From: Arthrobacter globiformis
GTDB lineage: Bacteria; Actinomycetota; Actinomycetes; Actinomycetales; Micrococcaceae
Direction: 5' to 3'
NCBI RefSeq assembly: GCF_030817195.1
Contig: NZ_JAUSYZ010000001.1
Location: forward strand, 1,240,001-1,304,000
DNA length: 64,000 bases
Shown here: positions 17,141 through 25,065 of the stretch, one piece after another
How positions within the stretch are numbered: position 1 is the stretch's first letter
How the letters are laid out: every line of letters begins with the position of its first letter
Notes under the pieces: model-generated
The model's database searches: none
Told to the model about the DNA's origin: nothing
What the model saw: the letters and a program-made list of their open reading frames with translations, nothing else
Program-made: the position numbers and the translations under genes

Positions 17141-18307
17141 GTGGACCTGTTTGAATATCAGGCGCGCGATATGTTCGAAGCGCACGGTGTACCCGTGCTC
17201 GCCGGCATCGTGGCGCACACCCCTGAAGAAGCAAAGGCAGCTGCCGAGAAGATCGGCGGCGTAACTGTCGTCAAGGCACAGGTTAAGGTCGGTGGCCGCG
17301 GCAAGGCCGGCGGCGTCAAGGTTGCCAAGTCCGCCGACGAGGCACTTGAGCACTCCACCAACATCCTGGGCATGGACATCAAGGGCCACACCGTCAACAA
17401 GGTGATGATCGCCCAGGGTGCGGACATCGCCGAGGAATACTACTTCTCCGTCCTTCTGGACCGGGCCAACCGCAACTACCTGGCCATGTGCTCGGTTGAA
17501 GGCGGCATGGAGATCGAGCAGCTCGCCGTTGAGCGGCCCGAGGCCCTGGCCAAGGTAGCCATCGACCCCGCCGTGGGCATCGACCAGGCCAAGGCTGATG
17601 AAATCGTCGCCGCCGCCGGCTTCGCTGAAGAACTGCGCGGCAAGGTCGCCGGCGTCATTCTGAAGCTCTGGGACGTCTTCAAGAAGGAAGACGCCACCCT
17701 CGTGGAGGTCAACCCGCTGGTCAAGACCGGTGCGGGTGAGATCGTTGCCCTCGACGGCAAGGTCACCCTCGACGAGAACGCCGAATTCCGCCACCCCAAG
17801 CACGCCCAGCTTGAGGACAAGGAATCCGCAGATCCGCTGGAGGCCAAGGCCAAGGCGCAGGACCTGAACTACGTCAAGCTGGACGGTGAAGTCGGCATCA
17901 TCGGTAACGGTGCAGGCCTGGTCATGTCCACCCTGGACGTCGTCGCCTACGCCGGCGAGAACCACGGCAACGTCAAGCCCGCCAACTTCCTGGACATCGG
18001 CGGCGGAGCCTCCGCCGAGGTCATGGCCGCAGGCTTGGACGTCATCCTGGGTGATGAGCAGGTCAAGTCCGTGTTCGTCAACGTCTTCGGCGGCATCACC
18101 GCCTGTGACGCTGTTGCCAAGGGCATCGTGGGCGCGCTGGCCGAGCTGGGCCACTCCGCCAACAAGCCGCTGGTTGTCCGCCTCGACGGCAACAACGTCG
18201 AAGAAGGCCGCCGCATCCTCGCCGAGGCCAACCACCCGCTGGTTACCCTGGCCGCCACCATGGACGAGGGCGCCGACAAGGCCGCCGAGCTCGCCAACGC
18301 CCGCTGA
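17141..18307 (+). CDS. sucC: succinyl-CoA synthetase beta subunit
   Basis: The nucleotide-binding subunit of the TCA enzyme that converts succinyl-CoA to succinate with ATP or GTP formation. At 388 residues it has the normal length. It begins MDLFEYQARDMFEAHGVPV and carries the ATP-grasp region with KAQVKVGGRGKAGGVK near residue 46, EVNPLV near 191 and the gly-rich GGGAS. GTG 17141 is preceded by GAAGGA 8 nt upstream and gives the standard N-terminus. sucD follows after 30 nt. Confidence 0.97.
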   Translation: MDLFEYQARDMFEAHGVPVLAGIVAHTPEEAKAAAEKIGGVTVVKAQVKVGGRGKAGGVKVAKSADEALEHSTNILGMDIKGHTVNKVMIAQGADIAEEYYFSVLLDRANRNYLAMCSVEGGMEIEQLAVERPEALAKVAIDPAVGIDQAKADEIVAAAGFAEELRGKVAGVILKLWDVFKKEDATLVEVNPLVKTGAGEIVALDGKVTLDENAEFRHPKHAQLEDKESADPLEAKAKAQDLNYVKLDGEVGIIGNGAGLVMSTLDVVAYAGENHGNVKPANFLDIGGGASAEVMAAGLDVILGDEQVKSVFVNVFGGITACDAVAKGIVGALAELGHSANKPLVVRLDGNNVEEGRRILAEANHPLVTLAATMDEGADKAAELANAR

Positions 18308-18337
18308 TCGAGCCTGTCGAGATCTAGGAAAGAAAAC

Positions 18338-19240
18338 ATGTCTATTTATCTGAACAAGGACTCCAAGGTCATCGTCCAGGGCATCACGGGCGGCGAGGGC
18401 ACCAAGCACACCGCCCTCATGCTCAAGGCCGGCACCAACATCGTGGGCGGCGTCAACGCCCGCAAGGCCGGCACCACCGTCCTGCACGGCGAAAACGAGA
18501 TCACCGTTTTCGGCACGGTCAAGGAAGCCATGGCAGAGACCGGCGCCGACGTCTCCATCGTCTTCGTCCCGCCGGCATTCACCAAGAACGCCGTTGTTGA
18601 AGCCATCGAGGCCGGCATCGGCCTGGTCGTCGTCATCACCGAAGGTGTGCCGGTTCAGGACTCCGCCGAGTTCTGGGCACTGGCACAGTCCAAGGTCGAC
18701 GCCGACGGCAACCAGGTCACCCGCATCATCGGACCGAACTGCCCCGGCATCATCACCCCGGGTGAGGCCCTCGTTGGCATCACCCCGGCGAACATCACCG
18801 GCAAGGGCCCCATCGGCCTGGTGTCCAAGTCCGGCACGCTGACCTACCAGATGATGTACGAACTGCGCGACCTCGGCTTCTCCACCGCCATCGGCATCGG
18901 CGGTGACCCCATCATCGGCACCACCCACATCGACGCCCTGGCTGCGTTCGAGGCTGACCCGGAGACCAAGGCCATCGTGATGATCGGCGAAATCGGCGGC
19001 GACGCCGAAGAGCGTGCCGCCGACTTCATCAAGGCCAACGTCACCAAGCCGGTTGTCGGCTACGTGGCTGGTTTCACCGCGCCGGAAGGCAAGACCATGG
19101 GCCACGCAGGCGCCATCGTCTCCGGTTCCGCCGGTACCGCCCAGGCGAAGAAGGAAGCCCTCGAGGCTGCAGGCGTCAAGGTCGGCAAAACGCCGTCCGA
19201 GACCGCCAAGCTGCTGCGCGAAGTCTACGCAGCGCTCTAA
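18338..19240 (+). CDS. sucD: succinyl-CoA synthetase alpha subunit
   Basis: The CoA-binding and phosphohistidine-carrying subunit, 300 residues. It begins MSIYLNKDSKVIVQGITGGEG and carries the CoA-binding Rossmann domain. The active-site histidine lies in GKTMGHAGAIVSG near residue 250, and GPNCPGIITPGE near 128 is the other family signature. TAGGAAAG precedes the ATG. A strong terminator follows at 19257-19319, closing the two-gene operon. Confidence 0.97.
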   Translation: MSIYLNKDSKVIVQGITGGEGTKHTALMLKAGTNIVGGVNARKAGTTVLHGENEITVFGTVKEAMAETGADVSIVFVPPAFTKNAVVEAIEAGIGLVVVITEGVPVQDSAEFWALAQSKVDADGNQVTRIIGPNCPGIITPGEALVGITPANITGKGPIGLVSKSGTLTYQMMYELRDLGFSTAIGIGGDPIIGTTHIDALAAFEADPETKAIVMIGEIGGDAEERAADFIKANVTKPVVGYVAGFTAPEGKTMGHAGAIVSGSAGTAQAKKEALEAAGVKVGKTPSETAKLLREVYAAL

Positions 19241-19256
19241 GCACCACCTCAGGCAA

Positions 19257-19319
19257 CGCGGGGTCACTCCCAGCCCAATCCACCCCCTGGATTGGGCGCA
19301 GGGTGACCCCGCGTTTCTT
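19257..19319 (+). terminator. rho-independent terminator after sucD
   Basis: Outer arms CGCGGGGTCAC (19257-19267) and GTGACCCCGCG (19303-19313) and inner arms GCCCAATCC and GGATTGGGC flank a 5-nt internal loop. TTTCTT follows at 19314-19319. Confidence 0.88.
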
Positions 19320-19360
19320 CGTTTAACCCTTGTCAGTCAGTGAGGCGAGGTCTATCGTGG

Positions 19361-19400
19361 TTATCAACCAGATGGTTGATAAACAATTAGGTTGATTATA
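19361..19400. promoter_or_regulatory. operator of the ArsR-family regulator
   Basis: TTATCAACC (19361-19369) and GGTTGATAA (19374-19382) form a perfect 9-bp inverted repeat with a 4-nt spacer. A third half-site, GGTTGATTATA, follows at 19390-19400. The cluster is 12-51 nt before the ArsR start, a typical place for autorepression. Confidence 0.75.
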
Positions 19401-19411
19401 GGGCCACGGCA

Positions 19412-19786
19412 ATGACAGTGGACATGAGCAATGACGACGACGACCTCTTGGACGCGGCCTTCCTGGCCCTGTCGGATCCGGTGCGCCGCCAGCTTATCTC
19501 CCGGCTCAGCCGGGGACCCGCCACCGTCAATGAACTGGCCGAGCCCTTCGCGATCTCCAAGCAGGCGGTCTCGAAGCACATCCAGGTCCTCGAGCAGGCG
19601 CAGCTGGTCACGCGAAGCCGTGACGCGCAGCGCCGGCCCGTGCACCTGAACCCCGCACGGCTCGAAGCACTCACCGCGTGGATCGACCAGTACCGGCTGG
19701 TCCGCGAGGCGCAGTTCCGCAGTCTCGATGCCGTACTCCGTACCAACACCGCCCCACGCGGCAGTAGTCAAAAGGACAGACAATGA
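19412..19786 (+). CDS. ArsR-family regulator
   Basis: A 124-residue winged-helix repressor. ALSDPVRRQLISRLSRGPAT near residue 19 and the recognition helix region ISKQAVSKHIQVLEQAQLV near 47 are typical of the ArsR branch that accompanies AHSA1/SRPBCC genes. No metal-binding CxC is present, so a metal signal is unlikely. ATG 19412 is used; an in-frame ATG 12 nt later is an alternative. It overlaps the next gene by 4 nt, and a perfect inverted repeat lies just upstream, so it probably represses the pair. Confidence 0.87.
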   Translation: MTVDMSNDDDDLLDAAFLALSDPVRRQLISRLSRGPATVNELAEPFAISKQAVSKHIQVLEQAQLVTRSRDAQRRPVHLNPARLEALTAWIDQYRLVREAQFRSLDAVLRTNTAPRGSSQKDRQ

Positions 19787-20256
19787 GCAACGCGCTGAAA
19801 CTCACCGTTCCCGACGGCGTCCCGTTCATCGATTTCGAGCGTGAGTTCGATTTCCCGGTCGCTGAGGTGTTCCGTGCCCACAAAGAACCGGAGCTGATTA
19901 CCCAGTGGCTGGGGCCGCGTGGAACCACTGTGGACATCGACCACTATGACTTCCGCAGCGGCGGCAGCTACCTGTACAACCACACTGGCCCCGATGGCGT
20001 GTCCTACGCCTTCAGTGGCATCTTCCACACCGTCCGGGAAAACGAGTTTGCCATCCAGACTTTTGAGTTCAGCGGCTACCCGGACATCGTCAGCATCGAA
20101 TTCATGAACTTCGAGGATCTCGGCGGCGGCCGGTGCAGGCTTCGCGGCCATTCGGTCTATCCCACCATGGAGGCCCGCGACGGCATGGCCCAGTCGGGCA
20201 TGGAAAGCGGCTTGAGCGACGGCTACGAGCGCCTCGAGGAGGTGCTGGCCAAGTAG
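19783..20256 (+). CDS. AHSA1/SRPBCC domain protein
   Basis: A 157-residue single-domain START-like protein. The N-terminal FEREFDFPVAEVFRAHKEPELI, then WLGPRG and the C-terminal MESGLSDGYERLEEVL helix match the AHSA1 group. This fold forms a hydrophobic pocket for small lipophilic ligands; the ligand here is unknown. ArsR-SRPBCC gene pairs are common in actinobacteria and the overlap (ATGA, 19783-19786) shows that they are translated together. A long perfect hairpin follows. Confidence 0.84.
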   Translation: MSNALKLTVPDGVPFIDFEREFDFPVAEVFRAHKEPELITQWLGPRGTTVDIDHYDFRSGGSYLYNHTGPDGVSYAFSGIFHTVRENEFAIQTFEFSGYPDIVSIEFMNFEDLGGGRCRLRGHSVYPTMEARDGMAQSGMESGLSDGYERLEEVLAK

Positions 20257-20279
20257 GGCCTGCACCGCAACCAAATCGT

Positions 20280-20327
20280 CCGACGGCGGCCGGTGACCTT
20301 CATCTGAAGGTCACCGGCCGCCGTCGG
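20280..20327. terminator. perfect 23-bp hairpin
   Basis: The arms 20280-20302 and 20305-20327 are perfect complements over 23 bp, with only two bases between them (the real loop is larger). It ends the ArsR/AHSA1 operon. No T tract follows. Confidence 0.6.
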
Positions 20328-20347
20328 CCATTTAAGCCAGGCCCGCA

Positions 20348-20413
20348 CCCAAGTAGGTAGCAGCAGATGGCGTTCCCAGCGCTGAGAACCCCCTGTGCTG
20401 CTACCTACTTGGG
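20348..20413. repeat. intergenic palindromic element, type A
   Basis: CCCAAGTAGGTAGCAGCA (20348-20365) and its perfect 18-bp complement (20396-20413) flank a 30-nt spacer. The shape and intergenic position suggest a dispersed REP-like element. Only one copy is in this window. Confidence 0.6.
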
Positions 20414-20454
20414 CGGACGAACGCGAAAGTCTTGCGCGCCGCCGACGCTTTGAT

Positions 20455-20472
20455 AGTATGTCAGGACAAACT
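20455..20472. promoter_or_regulatory. IolR-type operator before the tautomerase
   Basis: AGTATGTCAGGACAAACT closely matches the operator upstream of iolC (TATGTCAGTACAAA). It is nested within a TTTGATAG/CTATCAAA inverted repeat (20449-20456 and 20471-20478) and lies just before the ribosome binding site. Confidence 0.65.
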
Positions 20473-20487
20473 ATCAAAGGAGAACAT

Positions 20488-20892
20488 ATGCCGCTCGTAC
20501 GAATCGACGTCCACTCGGGGCGCAGCCGGGACGAACTCAGCCGCCTCAGCCGGGGCATTCATGATGCCATCCTGGCCGAGTATGGCGTCCCGGAGCGCGA
20601 CTACTTCCACATTGTCACCGAACATGCGCCGGGCCAGATTGTGGCGCAGGATGCGGGCCTTGGCTTTGAGCGCACCCGCGACGTCATCATGATCCAGATC
20701 TTTACCCAGGGCGGGCGCAGCCAGGAGGCGAAGCAGAGCCTCTTTGCGGCAGTGGCGGCGAAGCTGGCGGGGCTGGGGGTCGCCGGTGAGGACGTTTTCA
20801 TCGGGTACGTCGAGAACACGGCGGGGGACTGGTCCTTTGGGTTCGGCCGCGCCCAATACGTTACCGGCGAGCTCGCCGTGCCGAAGAAATAA
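20488..20892 (+). CDS. tautomerase family protein, predicted IolR regulon member
   Basis: A 134-residue protein of the tautomerase superfamily. Proline follows the initiator Met (MPLVRIDVHSG), giving the N-terminal catalytic Pro after Met removal. The DYFHIVTEH and DVIMIQIF segments match the two beta-alpha-beta halves of a long-type tautomerase. ATG 20488 has AAAGGAG upstream. These enzymes catalyse keto-enol shifts or related proton transfers. The upstream operator matches those of iolC and iolR, so a role in inositol breakdown is likely by inference; no standard Iol step is assigned to this family. Confidence 0.8.
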   Translation: MPLVRIDVHSGRSRDELSRLSRGIHDAILAEYGVPERDYFHIVTEHAPGQIVAQDAGLGFERTRDVIMIQIFTQGGRSQEAKQSLFAAVAAKLAGLGVAGEDVFIGYVENTAGDWSFGFGRAQYVTGELAVPKK

Positions 20893-20969
20893 GTGCACAA
20901 CAGCACCCCTGCCGGCCCGTGCCGGCAGCTCCGCAATGCCCCGGTTTGGGCCGAGTTCTGCTTGTTGTA

Positions 20970-21004
20970 AGTATGTCAGTACAAACCTTTGACAGGACAT
21001 AAAT
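20970..21004. promoter_or_regulatory. IolR-type operator pair before iolC
   Basis: AGTATGTCAGTACAAAC (20970-20986) and TTTGACAGGACATAAAT (20988-21004) are inverted copies of the same element, giving a near-palindrome TATGTC-N17-GACATA. It lies 110-145 nt before the iolC start and should bind the GntR regulator encoded at 34256-34996. Confidence 0.72.
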
Positions 21005-21114
21005 TCTAGGGCACAGTAGTTCATGTGGTCCCGCTCACGGGGCCGCGGAACGCCGGAGCCTTGGCCGTTCGGCTGCTTAGAGGTTGAGATCCAAAAGAAA
21101 GGTCCACGATCACC

Positions 21115-22116
21115 GTGACCCACGAACTGCTCACGATCGGGCGAATCAGCGTTGATATCTACCCGAACGACATCGGGGTGGGACTGGAGGATGTCACGTC
21201 CTTCGGCAAGTACCTCGGCGGCTCGCCATCGAACGTTGCTGTTGCCGCCGCCCGCCATGGCCGCCGGACCGGCGTCATCACCCGCACCGGCGATGACCCG
21301 TTCGGGCAGTACCTGCACCGCGAACTGCAGAAGTTCGGCGTTGACGACTCCTTCGTCAGCCCGGTCCAGGGGCTCCAGACGCCGGCCACGTTCTGCGCGA
21401 TCCAGCCGCCGCATGATTTCCCGCTGTACTTCTACGGCCGTTTCCCCACGGCGCCTGACCTGCAGATCAAGGCTGACGAGCTCGATACGGACGCCATCCG
21501 GAACGCACGGATCTTCTGGTCCACGGTGACCGGCCTGTGCCAGGAGCCGAGCCGCGAGGCGCACATCAAGGCCCACGAAGCACGGCCCCGCACCGGCCTG
21601 ACGGAAGGCCAGTACACGATTCTGGACCTCGACTACCGCCCGATGTTCTGGGCCTCCGAGGAGGAAGCCCGCGAGCAGGTGGCCCGGATCCTGCCGCACG
21701 TCACGGTGGCCATCGGCAACGACCAGGAATGCTCCGTGGCTGTGGGCCCGGGGACCCCGGATGAACAGGCGGACCGCCTGCTGGACGCAGGCGTGGAAAT
21801 CGCCGTCGTCAAGCTCGGCCCGGAAGGCGTGATGGCCAAGACCCGCACCGAGCGCGTGGTCTCCGCCCCCGTCCCGGTGGAGACCGTCAACGGCCTGGGT
21901 GCCGGCGACTCCTTCGGCGGCGCCTTCGTGCACGGGCTCCTGTCCGGCTGGCCGCTGGCCCAGGTCCTGGACTACGCGAACGCTGCCGGCGCCATTGTTG
22001 CCTCCCGGCTGTCCTGCGCGGATGCCATGCCCACCCCGTCCGAGGTCACCTCCCTGCTCGCCGAGCGCGGACGGCTTGTTCCCGGCACCCCCATCCCCGA
22101 AGGAGCGGCCCTGTGA
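21115..22116 (+). CDS. iolC: 5-dehydro-2-deoxygluconokinase
   Basis: A PfkB-family sugar kinase of 333 residues that phosphorylates 2-deoxy-5-keto-gluconate in myo-inositol catabolism. It begins with LLTIGRISVDIYPN, has YLGGSPSNVAVAAARHG near residue 38 and the C-terminal PfkB signature NGLGAGDSFGGAFVHGLL with the catalytic Asp near 265. GTG 21115 is the first start consistent with this N-terminus; AAAGG lies upstream. It heads the iol operon and overlaps the next gene (GTGA). Confidence 0.93.
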   Translation: MTHELLTIGRISVDIYPNDIGVGLEDVTSFGKYLGGSPSNVAVAAARHGRRTGVITRTGDDPFGQYLHRELQKFGVDDSFVSPVQGLQTPATFCAIQPPHDFPLYFYGRFPTAPDLQIKADELDTDAIRNARIFWSTVTGLCQEPSREAHIKAHEARPRTGLTEGQYTILDLDYRPMFWASEEEAREQVARILPHVTVAIGNDQECSVAVGPGTPDEQADRLLDAGVEIAVVKLGPEGVMAKTRTERVVSAPVPVETVNGLGAGDSFGGAFVHGLLSGWPLAQVLDYANAAGAIVASRLSCADAMPTPSEVTSLLAERGRLVPGTPIPEGAAL

Positions 22117-23063
22117 GCCTCAACCCCGGCACCGCGACCCTCGCGGTGGATGACAACCCCCGCCGCTACGAGCACCTGAGCACCATCCGGCTCGAAGACC
22201 CGGACGCGGTGGCCCGGGCCGCCAAGGCCCGCCGCCGCCACCCGGGCCTGAAGTACGGCCGGCAGAACTTCATCGTCGCCGCCGACCATCCGGCCCGCGG
22301 AGCCCTCGCCGTCGGCAACGACCCGGTGGCCATGGCGGACCGCCGCCAGCTGTTGGACCGGCTGCAGATTGCACTGGCCAATCCGGCTGTGGACGGCGTC
22401 CTGGCGTCCCCGGACATCATGGATGACCTGCTGCTCCTGGGGGCGCTGGAGGGCAAGCTCGTGTTCGGTTCGATGAACCGCGGCGGCCTCACCGGCCTGG
22501 TCAACGAATTCGACGACCGGTTCACCGGCCACACCGCCGCCGCGCTGGAAGAACTGGGCGCGGACGGCGGCAAGATGCTCACCCGCATCTGCCTCGGCGA
22601 CCCGGACACGGTCTCACTGCTGGAGGCCACGGCGAAGGCGATCGATTCGCTCGCCGAACGCAAGCTCATCGCCATGGTGGAGCCCTTCCTGTCCGTCCGG
22701 GAGAACGGCCGGGTCCGCAACGACCTGTCCCCGGACGCCGTCATCAAGTCCATCGCCATCGCCGAGGGCCTGGGGTCCACGAGCGCCTACACCTGGATGA
22801 AGCTGCCGGTCGTGGCCGAGATGGAACGCGTCATGGCCGCCACCACCATGCCCACCGTGCTGCTGGGCGGGGACCCGGCAGGCACCCAGGACGAGGTGTT
22901 CGCCACCTGGGGAGCAGCCCTCGCCCTCCCCGGCGTGCAGGGACTCACCGTCGGCCGGACCCTGCTGTACCCGCAGGACGGCGATGTTGCCGGAGCTGTC
23001 GCCGCGGCCGCTTCACTCCTCCACCACACCACATCAGCCCACACCGCAGAAGTATCGGAGTAA
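22113..23063 (+). CDS. Cgl0159-family (beta/alpha)8 protein, candidate IolJ-type aldolase
   Basis: A 316-residue protein matching the product that follows iolC in Corynebacterium (Cgl0159 family, sometimes annotated deoxyribose-phosphate aldolase). GRQNFIVAADHPARGAL near residue 50, LVFGSMNRGGLTG near 115 and YTWMKLPVV near 226 suggest a class I aldolase barrel; the Lys of WMKLP is a candidate Schiff-base residue. No other gene here encodes the aldolase that must split 2-deoxy-5-keto-gluconate-6-phosphate into dihydroxyacetone phosphate and malonate semialdehyde, so this is its best candidate. That assignment is inference from context. Confidence 0.8.
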   Translation: MSLNPGTATLAVDDNPRRYEHLSTIRLEDPDAVARAAKARRRHPGLKYGRQNFIVAADHPARGALAVGNDPVAMADRRQLLDRLQIALANPAVDGVLASPDIMDDLLLLGALEGKLVFGSMNRGGLTGLVNEFDDRFTGHTAAALEELGADGGKMLTRICLGDPDTVSLLEATAKAIDSLAERKLIAMVEPFLSVRENGRVRNDLSPDAVIKSIAIAEGLGSTSAYTWMKLPVVAEMERVMAATTMPTVLLGGDPAGTQDEVFATWGAALALPGVQGLTVGRTLLYPQDGDVAGAVAAAASLLHHTTSAHTAEVSE

Positions 23064-23066
23064 ACG

Positions 23067-25016
23067 ATGGGAACAGGAACCCGCCGGATGACCGTGGCGC
23101 AGGCCGTGGTCGAATACCTTTCCAAGCAGTACACCGTTGATTCCGTTGGCGGGGTCGATTTCCGCGAGCGGCTGATCCCGGGCACGTTCGGCATTTTCGG
23201 GCACGGCAACGTGGCCGGTGTGGGCCAGGCCCTGAAGCAGTACCAGGCCAAGGACCCGCGCATCATGCCGTACTACCAGGGCCGCAACGAGCAGGCCCAG
23301 GCGCACCAGGCCGTCGGTTACGCCCGCCACACCCGCCGCCGCCAGACATTCGCGATCAGCACCTCGATCGGCCCGGGCTCGTCCAACCTGCTCACCGGTG
23401 CCGCCCTGGCCACCACCAACCGGCTGCCGGTCCTGCTGCTGCCGTCCGACACGTTCGCCACCCGCGCCGCGGACCCGGTGCTGCAGCAGCTCGAACAGCC
23501 CTACGCCTACGACCTCACGGTCAACGACGCCTTCCGGCCGCTGTCCAAGTTCTTCGACCGGGTCACCCGCCCGGAACAGCTGTTCTCCGCGTTCCACCAC
23601 GGCCTGCGCGTCCTCACGGACCCGGCCGAGACCGGCGCGGTGACCATCTCGCTGCCCCAGGACGTCCAGGCGGAAGCCTTCGACGTGCCCGAGGAATTCC
23701 TCGCCGAACGTGAATGGCGGATCCGCCGCCCCGAAGCCGACGACGACGACATCCGCCGCGCCGCCGAAGCCATCCGGGCCGCGAAGCGGCCCCTGATCAT
23801 CGCCGGCGGCGGCGTCCTGTACGCCTACGCCAATGAGGAACTCGCTGCCTTTGCCGAGCTGACCGGCATCCCGGTGGGCAACACGCAGGCCGGCGTCGGC
23901 GTCCTGCCCTGGGACCACCAGTTCTCCCTCGGCGCCATCGGCTCCACGGGCACGACGGCGGCCAACGCCCTGGCAGCCGAAGCGGACCTGATCATCGGCA
24001 TCGGCACCCGCTACGAGGACTTCACCACCGCGTCCCGGACCGCGTTCCAGAACCCGGACCTGAAGTTCATCAACATCAACGTCGCAGCGATCGACGCGTA
24101 CAAGCACGGCACCTCGCTGCCGATCGTCGCCGACGCCCGCAAGGCGCTGGTCAAGCTCAACCAGGCCCTTGGCGGCTACCGCGTCGGCGCCGACCTGGAG
24201 CAGAAGATCGCCGCCGAGAAGCAGCGCTGGAACACCACGGTGGATACGGCCTTCGACACCCGGTTCAGCCCGCTGCCGGCGCAGAACGAGATCATCGGCG
24301 CCACCAACCGGGCCATGGACGCCTCCGACGTGGTCATCTGCGCCGCCGGTTCCCTGCCGGGTGACCTGCACAAGATGTGGCGGGTCCGCGACCCGTTCGG
24401 CTACCACGTCGAATACGCCTACTCCTGCATGGGCTACGAAATCCCCGGCGGGCTGGGCGTCAAGCGCGCAGCGCTTGCCGAGGCCGCCAAGGGCGGGACC
24501 CAGCGCGACGTCGTCGTCATGGTGGGGGACGGCTCCTACCTGATGATGCACACCGAACTGGTCACCGCCGTCGCCGAACGGATCAAACTGATCGTGGTCC
24601 TGATCCAGAACCACGGCTACGCCTCCATCGGTTCGCTGTCCGAATCGCTCGGCTCGCAGCGCTTCGGCACCCAGTACCGGGTGTTGGACGAGGAGCAGCA
24701 CAGCTTCGACGAGGGCGAGACCCTCCCGGTAGACCTGGCCCTGAACGCCGAATCCCTGGGCGTGAAGGTGATCCGGATCGAGCCGGGGGAGAAGGCCATC
24801 GCCGAGCTCGAGCAGGCCATCCGCGACGCCAAGGCCGCCCCGGAACGCGGCGGCCCGATCGTGATCCACGTCGAATCCGACCCGCTGCTGGACGCACCGA
24901 GCTCCGAATCCTGGTGGGACGTGCCCGTCTCCGCCGTTTCCGAACTGGAATCCACCCAGCAGGCCTACCAGACCTACACCGGCCACAAGAACCGCCAGCG
25001 CAAGCTGCTCGGCTAA
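23067..25016 (+). CDS. iolD: 3D-(3,5/4)-trihydroxycyclohexane-1,2-dione acylhydrolase
   Basis: A 649-residue ThDP enzyme that opens the ring of the diketo-inositol intermediate to give 5-deoxy-glucuronate. The N-terminal Pyr domain has TFGIFGHGNVAGVG and YYQGRNEQAQAHQAVGYAR, which are specific to IolD. The central domain binds the cofactor neighbours, and the C-terminal ThDP motif is GDGSYLMMHTELVTA at about residue 488, ending with NHGYASIG. ATG 23067 has CGGAG in front. It sits 3 nt after the preceding stop, so it belongs to the same operon. Confidence 0.95.
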   Translation: MGTGTRRMTVAQAVVEYLSKQYTVDSVGGVDFRERLIPGTFGIFGHGNVAGVGQALKQYQAKDPRIMPYYQGRNEQAQAHQAVGYARHTRRRQTFAISTSIGPGSSNLLTGAALATTNRLPVLLLPSDTFATRAADPVLQQLEQPYAYDLTVNDAFRPLSKFFDRVTRPEQLFSAFHHGLRVLTDPAETGAVTISLPQDVQAEAFDVPEEFLAEREWRIRRPEADDDDIRRAAEAIRAAKRPLIIAGGGVLYAYANEELAAFAELTGIPVGNTQAGVGVLPWDHQFSLGAIGSTGTTAANALAAEADLIIGIGTRYEDFTTASRTAFQNPDLKFININVAAIDAYKHGTSLPIVADARKALVKLNQALGGYRVGADLEQKIAAEKQRWNTTVDTAFDTRFSPLPAQNEIIGATNRAMDASDVVICAAGSLPGDLHKMWRVRDPFGYHVEYAYSCMGYEIPGGLGVKRAALAEAAKGGTQRDVVVMVGDGSYLMMHTELVTAVAERIKLIVVLIQNHGYASIGSLSESLGSQRFGTQYRVLDEEQHSFDEGETLPVDLALNAESLGVKVIRIEPGEKAIAELEQAIRDAKAAPERGGPIVIHVESDPLLDAPSSESWWDVPVSAVSELESTQQAYQTYTGHKNRQRKLLG

Positions 25017-25065
25017 CCTCCCTCAAAGCCAGCCCCAAAAGCCTCAGACCAAGGAAGTCATCTCT

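Noticed and set aside
18308..18337. GATCGAGCCTGTCGAGATC in the sucC-sucD spacer as an independent operator
   Set aside because: It resembles a fragment of the common TTTCGACAAGCTC repeat and is inside an operon, so I treat it as a repeat remnant.
17114..19267. 717-residue minus-strand open frame across sucCD
   Set aside because: Antisense to sucC and sucD; no family features.
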